The notes below the pieces were generated by a model. It saw nothing but the letters and a program-made list of their open reading frames with translations. It searched no databases and had not been told where the DNA came from. A stretch of 64,000 nucleotides of DNA, taken from NCBI RefSeq assembly GCF_042682565.1, contig NZ_JBHUIC010000001.1. One strand, given 5' to 3'. This stretch comes from Pistricoccus aurantiacus. Its GTDB lineage: Bacteria > Pseudomonadota > Gammaproteobacteria > Pseudomonadales > Halomonadaceae. Position 1 is the first letter of the stretch; each line of letters starts with the position of its first letter. The position numbers and the translations under genes are program-made. Of this stretch, positions 44,481 through 50,875 are shown one piece after another.

Positions 44481-45042
44481 GCAAGTCCTCTTGTTCAGCC
44501 AGTGATCGACGAATCACCCAGTCGACAATTCATTGTGGACCATTTTAGTCCTGTATGATCCCGTTGTGAAGTGCTGTGATGTTTCCATCAACTCTTCCTA
44601 TAAAGCGATGCGTCATCGCACAAGAAAGTATTTTTGAAGTACAGCAGGATGAGAAATCGTACGAACAAAAAATAAACCGGCTCTTTTAAAAACTTATATT
44701 AATTAAATAAAAATATACTCAATGTATTAAAAAATCGCTTATTTATAATATTGTCTTACTAATTTTTTTGCATTTTTAATTCTTATTTTTCTAGTTTTGA
44801 GCAGTAAGTTACCTGTCCAGCGGTTCCCAAAACTAGCTGCATCCTCGAAAATCCCCAAACGCCGAGCGTCGTTCCCATAACGCTCTTACAAATAAAAATA
44901 CCCTCACTCATCAAGTGCAATTGTCTTGCAAGGCAATGAACAGTCTCTTGTCAAGCTTATTCGCGAGTGAAGTGCGCAAGGAGATTATCGTTACGGCGTC
45001 CTTCAATGACGGAGCGACGTCGCGTTAAGGGGCTAGGGCAAC
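44481..45042. other. 562-bp divergent region between suf and the polysaccharide locus, with AT-rich island
   Basis: The suf promoter occupies 44532-44570. From about 44660 to 44800 the DNA is mostly A and T, in sharp contrast to its GC-rich surroundings. At 44920-44937 lies an 18-bp near-palindrome (ATTGTCTTGCAAGGCAAT, one mismatched pair). No gene was found. TATAAT at 44744 exists but is not meaningful in such AT-rich DNA. Regulatory DNA for the exopolysaccharide genes is likely here. Confidence 0.65.
44532..44570 (-). promoter_or_regulatory. suf promoter with overlapping IscR type-1-like operator
   Basis: On the minus strand TTCACA (44570-44565), 17 bases, TAAAAT (44547-44542) form a good sigma-70 promoter, starting near 44535, 55 nt before the regulator ATG. 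The 25-bp window 44532-44556 matches the IscR type-1 consensus at 20 of 25 positions, including ATAC, GACT and the central AAAAT-GTC. It covers the -10 hexamer and part of the spacer, where binding would repress. Confidence 0.72.
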
Positions 45043-47007
45043 ATGAAGCGCGAAGGAAAGCGGACGTCTTTTGACACGAGCAGCCGTCTGACGGAATGGG
45101 GAGCGCTGCTGTTGGGTATTGCCCTTCTTACCCTGCTCATTGTCGAACTGCCCAATGAAGTGTTCTCGCCGGCCTCGAAAAGCTTCTTTTTTGCCATCGG
45201 CGCCATTGGCCTGTGGCGCTACAGCTGGTGGTTTATCCACGTGCTGCGGTCACTATGGTACAACCGGCACGTCTTCCCCAAACTGAGAGCGGCAGCCGAG
45301 GCCAATCCGGCCAAGCCTGATGCCCTGTACGTTCTGTGCACCTCTTATCGTATCGATCCGCAGACCAGCTTTGCGGTTTTTGACGCCTTGATCAAGGAAA
45401 CGCGCCGCTACGGCGTTCCCACGACCATTTTCGCTGCGATTTCCGATCGCAGTGATGTCGACGCCATCGAGTATGCCCTGGAAGAGAATGCCTGGCCCGG
45501 CAACGTCGAAATCCGCTACATGTTTCAGAAAGGGGACGGCAAGCGCTCTGCCATGGCGGAAGTGCTGAGAGCGATTTCTCGCTCGCTCCCGCCCGCCAAT
45601 GCCCTGCTGGTTTCCATGGATGGCGATATCCGGCTGGAGCCGGGCACCTTGGAGCGCTCGCTGATCTTTTTTCATAGCCAGCAGGATCTCGGCGCCTTGA
45701 CCACCAATAACCAGGCGATCGTCAACGGCGGCGATATCACTCGAGAATGGTACGACCTGCGCTACGCTCAGCGGCACCTGATGATGAGCTCGATATCTCT
45801 TTCCAAACGCCTGCTGGTACTGACCGGGCGTTACAGTGCTTTTCGAGTCGACCTCGCCATTCGAGCGGACTTCATCGATCTGGTGGAAAACGATCACGTG
45901 GAACACTGGCGCTTCGGCAATTTCAAGTTTCTTTCCGGCGACGACAAGTCCACCTGGTACTGGCTTCTGAAGAACGGCTGGAAGATGCAGTACATCCCGG
46001 ACGTCTTCGTGTCCGGTTTTGAAGAGCTTCCGGATCCGGATCGCTTCTTCGCCTCCACCACCGACCTGATGAAGCGCTGGTTCGGCAACATGCTGCGCAC
46101 CAGCGATCGCGCCATCGCCCTGGGCCCCAAGCCCATGGGCCTGTTCACCTGGTGGTGTCTGATCGATCAGCGCCTGTCCATGTGGACGACCTTGATCGGC
46201 CCGACGGTAGCCATTCTGATGAGCCTGTTCGTTCGACCCTCGTTCATTTTCGCGTATCTGCTGTGGATCCTCTTCACTCGCACCATCGCCAGCCTGGTGC
46301 TTGCCTGGCAGCGCGGGCGCTTCAGCCTGACCTGGATTTTCCTGCTGTATTACAACCAGATCAGCGGCGCCCTGCTGAAAACCTATGTCAGCTTTCGCTT
46401 CAATCGCCAGAAATGGTCTCGCCAAGGCATCTCTGCGGGAGAGCCACAGGATATCAAGGCGGCGCGCCGCCAGCGCCGCATGGGGCATATTCTGCACGGC
46501 TTTCATGCCGGTCTACTGGTATTTCTGCTGCTGCTCGCAACCCATATTCTCAAACCCCTGGATCAGGTGTCCTTGGCGATTCTCGGGGATCAGGGTATGC
46601 AGTCGCTGCGCGCCTCCGCCACGCCGGCTGACTTCGCGTCCGCGGCGAGGCGCGACAGCCGCTGGCTGGCTGCCACCATGCGGGACGTGCCACAGGATGG
46701 AGGCGTTCACCTGCCTGCGGGGCGATTCCAAATCAACGAGCAGTTGCTTGATAGCCTCAACGAGATCGAGCGTCTGCATGCGGCAGCGCTTATCGGCACC
46801 GGTATCGACGAGACAGCGCCTCAGCACACCACCTTGCTGGTATCGCCAACCGTCGCCTCCCGCATTCACCGCGGGACATCGCAGCCCGACAGCGCCGACG
46901 CCCTCTCAATGAACTGCACCGTCGACAGCCGCTGTACGCTGACGCTGGGCCAGCGGGATATCAGCTTGATCGATTTGCGTATCGAGGTGATATCCAATCC
47001 TTCCTAG
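45043..47007 (+). CDS. alg8: Alg8-like polyuronate synthase (GT2) with C-terminal extension
   Basis: 654 residues. Inner-membrane processive GT2 enzyme, matching Pseudomonas Alg8 along its length by eye: IGAIGLWRYS, catalytic-type D193-G-D195, SLSKRLLVLTGRYSAFR, HWRFGNFKFLSGDDKSTW, LIDQRLSMWTTLIG, LLYYNQISGALLKTYV and NRQKWSRQ. About six membrane helices; the last is near 486-505. Alg8 is about 494 aa and ends there; here some 150 more residues follow, probably periplasmic, including VHLPAGRFQIN. First gene of a five-gene unit with an AGGG site upstream. GDP-mannuronate or another nucleotide-uronate is the expected donor. Confidence 0.87.
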   Translation: MKREGKRTSFDTSSRLTEWGALLLGIALLTLLIVELPNEVFSPASKSFFFAIGAIGLWRYSWWFIHVLRSLWYNRHVFPKLRAAAEANPAKPDALYVLCTSYRIDPQTSFAVFDALIKETRRYGVPTTIFAAISDRSDVDAIEYALEENAWPGNVEIRYMFQKGDGKRSAMAEVLRAISRSLPPANALLVSMDGDIRLEPGTLERSLIFFHSQQDLGALTTNNQAIVNGGDITREWYDLRYAQRHLMMSSISLSKRLLVLTGRYSAFRVDLAIRADFIDLVENDHVEHWRFGNFKFLSGDDKSTWYWLLKNGWKMQYIPDVFVSGFEELPDPDRFFASTTDLMKRWFGNMLRTSDRAIALGPKPMGLFTWWCLIDQRLSMWTTLIGPTVAILMSLFVRPSFIFAYLLWILFTRTIASLVLAWQRGRFSLTWIFLLYYNQISGALLKTYVSFRFNRQKWSRQGISAGEPQDIKAARRQRRMGHILHGFHAGLLVFLLLLATHILKPLDQVSLAILGDQGMQSLRASATPADFASAARRDSRWLAATMRDVPQDGGVHLPAGRFQINEQLLDSLNEIERLHAAALIGTGIDETAPQHTTLLVSPTVASRIHRGTSQPDSADALSMNCTVDSRCTLTLGQRDISLIDLRIEVISNPS

Positions 47008-47061
47008 CTGAGCCGAATTTTTCGCACAGGACTGCTTTCATCATTCAAGGAGACTTCTTTC

Positions 47062-48576
47062 GTGACAGATTCACCCCATTATCGGGACCCGCACGTTTCC
47101 CTCGATCCCGTCGACACGCCGGAAGCAGCCCAGGAGCCCCGAACCCCATCGGAACAGCTGCATCACGAGCATCGGGACGAGCGCTGTCACGTCAGGCTTC
47201 GCCTGCCCTTCGAGGTAGAATTTGCCAAGGGTGAACGGTATGAGGGTGTCGACCTGTCCATGGGTGGGTTCAGCGTTCGAGGCGCCGCCGCGACGCCCGG
47301 GCAGCGCGTCACCGGGTCGCTGTTGATTCCCTCCGGTGATACCGAACTGGTCATTCCGGTGGAGGCCGAGTGTCTGCGACCGGCGGCGTCGAACGTCGGC
47401 GACAGCGACCCGCTCGCCTTCAAGATCACTCATGTCGAGCCAGGCCAGCGCGAGCTGCTGCGCCGGGTGATTCGCGCTTACCTGAGTGGCAATCACCTTT
47501 CCGTCGATTCGCTGATCCAACGCCAGGATGCCCAGACGCCTCGACAACGCCGGACAACCTCCTCCGCAGCAACGTCATCCAAAGGCTCCAAGGCAGCCTC
47601 CTCCACCGGCCGCTACGTGGTCTTTTTTCTCGCGCTAGGGATCCTGATCCTGGTAATCGCCGCCACTATTTATCGCAACTTCGTGCTGATCGAGCCGAGC
47701 TTCGCGGCGGTAACCGCACCACGTATCGATATCCGCGCGCCCGGCTCGGGCATTCTCAAGGCTCATCATGTAAGCGCCGGCGATCGCGTGGAACAAGACG
47801 CCTATCTGACCGGCGTCAACAATGTCAATCTGCAAACCGATCTTGTCCTGGCGGAAGCCTCTCAGCAGTACAACAGCCAGCTGATCGACAATCTCAAGAA
47901 GAGCCTCGAGAAATCCGGCACGTCCAAGGTCAGCGTGGCCAATTCAACCCAGCCGGCCAGCGGCGATACGGTCACCTTCGATACCGCCTCTCCGGCGATC
48001 GCCCAGGCGCGCATGGAGCAGTTCGAGACCGCGCGCCAGTTCGAGAGCTCGAAGGTAAGCGCCTTGAAGGCCCGTGCCTCCATGAACGAAATCTACAGCC
48101 CCTGCGATTGCGTGGTGGCCTGGGCCCTGGGCAGCGCCGGAGGCACTTATATCGAGGAAGGTGATCGCATCATGACCTTGATCAAGACCGATGATGAAGA
48201 CGTCATGGTCGAAGCCTTGGTGCACATGAGCGATATCAGTCGCATAGCGCCTCATCAGCAGGCCTATATTGCCCTTGGCAACACCTCGAAGCCATTGAGA
48301 GCAAGGGTACGCAGCGTTGCTTTGGATATTGAGCGTCAGCCGCGAGCGGGCTTCCCGGAATGGGTGCGCCAGCAGCAGAATGTGGCGAGCGTGCTGCTGG
48401 TACCGGAGACACCGCTTCCCGCGGAAATGGTCGGTCAGCCCGTGGACGTGCGCTTTTCCGAGAACGCCATGCTGAGCGCTACCGCGGAATGGGTCTGGCA
48501 GGGAGGGCTGACCGCCTGGAAAGCCGTCGAACGCCTTTTCCAATCGACTCCGGATAACGCGGAGAAAGTCGGTTGA
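47062..48576 (+). CDS. alg44: Alg44-like PilZ / membrane-fusion protein
   Basis: 504 residues. An N-terminal cytoplasmic PilZ domain carries the c-di-GMP motif R41-xxx-R45 and D64-x-S66-xx-G69. One membrane helix at about 184-206 is followed by a periplasmic HlyD-like region (biotinyl-lipoyl half-motifs at IDIRAPGSGILKAHHVSAGDRV and ASMNEIYSPCDCVV). Same order as Alg44. Binding of c-di-GMP to such a domain activates the synthase. GTG start at 47062 with AAGGAG 9 bases upstream; 54 bp after the synthase gene. The partner outer-membrane porin is not in this locus. Confidence 0.88.
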   Translation: MTDSPHYRDPHVSLDPVDTPEAAQEPRTPSEQLHHEHRDERCHVRLRLPFEVEFAKGERYEGVDLSMGGFSVRGAAATPGQRVTGSLLIPSGDTELVIPVEAECLRPAASNVGDSDPLAFKITHVEPGQRELLRRVIRAYLSGNHLSVDSLIQRQDAQTPRQRRTTSSAATSSKGSKAASSTGRYVVFFLALGILILVIAATIYRNFVLIEPSFAAVTAPRIDIRAPGSGILKAHHVSAGDRVEQDAYLTGVNNVNLQTDLVLAEASQQYNSQLIDNLKKSLEKSGTSKVSVANSTQPASGDTVTFDTASPAIAQARMEQFETARQFESSKVSALKARASMNEIYSPCDCVVAWALGSAGGTYIEEGDRIMTLIKTDDEDVMVEALVHMSDISRIAPHQQAYIALGNTSKPLRARVRSVALDIERQPRAGFPEWVRQQQNVASVLLVPETPLPAEMVGQPVDVRFSENAMLSATAEWVWQGGLTAWKAVERLFQSTPDNAEKVG

Positions 48577-48599
48577 CCGAAATAAACGATGGAGTATTC

Positions 48600-49529
48600 A
48601 TGACATTATTTCGAAAGCTGCCCCTACGAATATCTCGCGCCTTCGGCGCTTCGCTGGTACTGCTGTGCGGGCTTTCCGCCACTGGCTTCTCTTCCGCGAC
48701 ACTCGCCAAGAGCGTCGACGAAACACAGCTCTCCATACCGACGGTGAGCGCTTGCTCGACACGTTATCCGCTGGTGGAAAATCCACGTATACCGACACAA
48801 GACGGCGACGTCGAACAGAATTTGATAGACAGTTTTGGCGCCGATCGTCTCTGGATGGGACAAGGCAATATCGAGATCAGGGATACGCTCGATACCGGTC
48901 TCGCGCAGCCGGGACTCAGGGTGCACTATCCCGCAAAAAGCTCGTCGCCCAGTGATTCCAAACAGAACGACAACGTGCCACGCGGCGGCGCCGGCTTCTA
49001 TACCAAACCGCACGAGCTTGCCGGCGCGGAGCGCGCCTGCCTGCGCTACCAGGTGTTTTTTCCCGAGGGGTTCGACTTCGTCAAGGGGGGGAAACTTCCT
49101 GGCCTATACGGCGGTGAAGCCCCAAGCGGCGGCACCCCGGCCACGGGAGAGAACGGTTTTACCCTGCGCTTCATGTGGCGAAAGAACGGTCAGGGAGAGC
49201 TCTATGAATATGTCGTCAATCAACCCGGCGGCCATGGCGCCTCTTCCGGACGCGGCCGCTGGACCTTTGACACCGGCCGCTGGGTGACTCTGGAACAGGA
49301 AATCGTGCTCAACACCCCGGGGAAGGAAGATGGCCTGGCACGAGTCTGGGTAGACGGTCAGCCGGTGCTCGAGCAACAAGGCATCGTCTATCGTACCAGC
49401 GAAGACGTCACTATCGACGGCATCATGTTCTCGACGTTCTTCGGCGGTACCGGAAAAGGCTGGCGGACCCCTCGGGATCAGGCCGTGGATTTCACCGACT
49501 TCCGCCTCTATGCTCCCCAATCTCGTTAG
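48600..49529 (+). CDS. Secreted polysaccharide lyase, PL14-like
   Basis: 309 residues. Signal peptide (cleavage after ATLAK or nearby), then a β-jelly-roll lyase: FVKGGKLPGLYGG, GFTLRFMWRKNGQGELYEYV, GRWVTLEQEIVLNTPG, ARVWVDGQPVLEQQ and the terminal GIMFSTFFGG. These are hallmarks of the PL14 family (alginate and polyglucuronate lyases). Location: periplasm. ATG at 48600 with GGAG 5 bases upstream. It occupies the position where Pseudomonas has unrelated alg genes. The substrate, an acidic β-1,4-linked polymer, is inferred. Confidence 0.8.
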   Translation: MTLFRKLPLRISRAFGASLVLLCGLSATGFSSATLAKSVDETQLSIPTVSACSTRYPLVENPRIPTQDGDVEQNLIDSFGADRLWMGQGNIEIRDTLDTGLAQPGLRVHYPAKSSSPSDSKQNDNVPRGGAGFYTKPHELAGAERACLRYQVFFPEGFDFVKGGKLPGLYGGEAPSGGTPATGENGFTLRFMWRKNGQGELYEYVVNQPGGHGASSGRGRWTFDTGRWVTLEQEIVLNTPGKEDGLARVWVDGQPVLEQQGIVYRTSEDVTIDGIMFSTFFGGTGKGWRTPRDQAVDFTDFRLYAPQSR

Positions 49530-49537
49530 TCGTATTC

Positions 49538-50875
49538 ATGTCAAAATTCGACAAATCACCCCGTTCGATTCACAAGCGCGTCACCCGAGAACGCGCCGTC
49601 ATGCTCGCGGCAAACGATTATCGTGGCGGCCTCGGTGTTTCACTGTTTCGGCGTTGCTCGATCGGCATTCTGCTTCTGACATGCCTGGTCACAGGGCCGG
49701 CTTACGCGGAACTGATGACGCTGAAAAAACGTCAGCAGCTGGATCTTTCCCAGTACAGCGTCACGAATCCGGAGGCCTCCTATTTCGACGTGGCTACCCG
49801 AAAAGCGCTGCTTGCTTCCACGGACAATTCGCTGCTTCTGCAAAGCATCGACAACCTCAGCGGCGGAATGAGCTGCCGGCAATTACTGGAAATCCCGCCT
49901 ATTACCAACAGGCTACGCATCCCAGGGTTTTATCCGGATCCGCAAGCCTGGCGCCAGGCCTCCCAGCCGCTCTTTCAGTTCGAAGATAGCGTTTCCAACC
50001 TGGCCGGGGCTTTCGTCGCCACCGATGACGACTATTACGCCCAATGCCTGGGCAGGTTTCTCGACCAGTGGGCGAGTCAGGATGCGCTCGTTCATTTTCA
50101 CTACTCGCCCAGCGATCGTCAGGCCTGGTATGCGACGGAGTCGATGATCTTCGCCGCCGCCATGGCCTATTCCATCGTGCGTCCGGAACTGGAAGATCAA
50201 CCGGAACAGCGCGAACGCATCGAAGACTGGTTCAGCCGTCTGGCCTATCGTCACGCCTACGTACCCAACCAGACCAAGGAAAGCTGCTGCAACAACCATT
50301 TCTACCGTCGCGCCCTGTACGCCACCATGATCGGCGTGCTGACGGAGGACAACGAACTGTTTCGCTACGGGGTCGGCGCGGTCTATTCCGCGCTGAATGA
50401 AATGACGCAGCAGGGCGGGCTTCCCCGGGAGCTCGCCCGAGGACGTCGAGCTGTCCATTACCAGAACTACGCGCTGATGTATCTGGTCACCAACATGCAG
50501 ATCATTTCCCGCCAGGGTTATGACATTTTCCATCTGAAAGTGGATGGACATACCATCAAGGACGCCGTGGATTTTCTGCTGGACGCCATCGAGGACGCCA
50601 GCATACTCGGCGAGAACATACCTCGGGAGCAGTATCACGGCTTCCTGCGTGACAACCAGTATTCTTCCTGGATGGAAATCTACCAGCAGCATTTCTCCGA
50701 CCCGCGGATCGCCGAATTTCTGATCACTCAACGTCCCATCTACAATCGCAGCGCCGGTGGCTACGTCACCCTGTTTTTCATGGATCCGACAGTACAGAAG
50801 TATCGCAGGCCGAAAACGGAAGATGAAGAAAAACAGCAGCTTTCGGTGTACGGCAAGGAGAGCTCTCCCCTATGA
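49538..50875 (+). CDS. algL: AlgL-type alginate lyase (PL5)
   Basis: 445 residues. Signal-anchor region (about 36-57, ending AYA), then an (alpha/alpha) toroid of the alginate-lyase family PF05426. The catalytic asparagine and histidine are visible in NNHFYRRALYA (N252-N253-H254). The R/Y pair lies in LARGRRAVHYQNYAL (R301, R303/R304, Y308), matching the N/H/R/Y set of PL5 enzymes. PL5 AlgL clears mis-secreted polymer from the periplasm. The start is uncertain: ATG at 49538 or M22 at 49601; neither has a strong ribosome-binding site. It is 8 bp after the PL14 gene, and its stop overlaps the next start. Confidence 0.85.
   Translation: MSKFDKSPRSIHKRVTRERAVMLAANDYRGGLGVSLFRRCSIGILLLTCLVTGPAYAELMTLKKRQQLDLSQYSVTNPEASYFDVATRKALLASTDNSLLLQSIDNLSGGMSCRQLLEIPPITNRLRIPGFYPDPQAWRQASQPLFQFEDSVSNLAGAFVATDDDYYAQCLGRFLDQWASQDALVHFHYSPSDRQAWYATESMIFAAAMAYSIVRPELEDQPEQRERIEDWFSRLAYRHAYVPNQTKESCCNNHFYRRALYATMIGVLTEDNELFRYGVGAVYSALNEMTQQGGLPRELARGRRAVHYQNYALMYLVTNMQIISRQGYDIFHLKVDGHTIKDAVDFLLDAIEDASILGENIPREQYHGFLRDNQYSSWMEIYQQHFSDPRIAEFLITQRPIYNRSAGGYVTLFFMDPTVQKYRRPKTEDEEKQQLSVYGKESSPL

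Noticed and set aside
44744..44749. TATAAT as a promoter for the synthase gene
   Set aside because: In such AT-rich DNA a -10 match is expected by chance; no -35 partner is present and it lies about 300 bp upstream.
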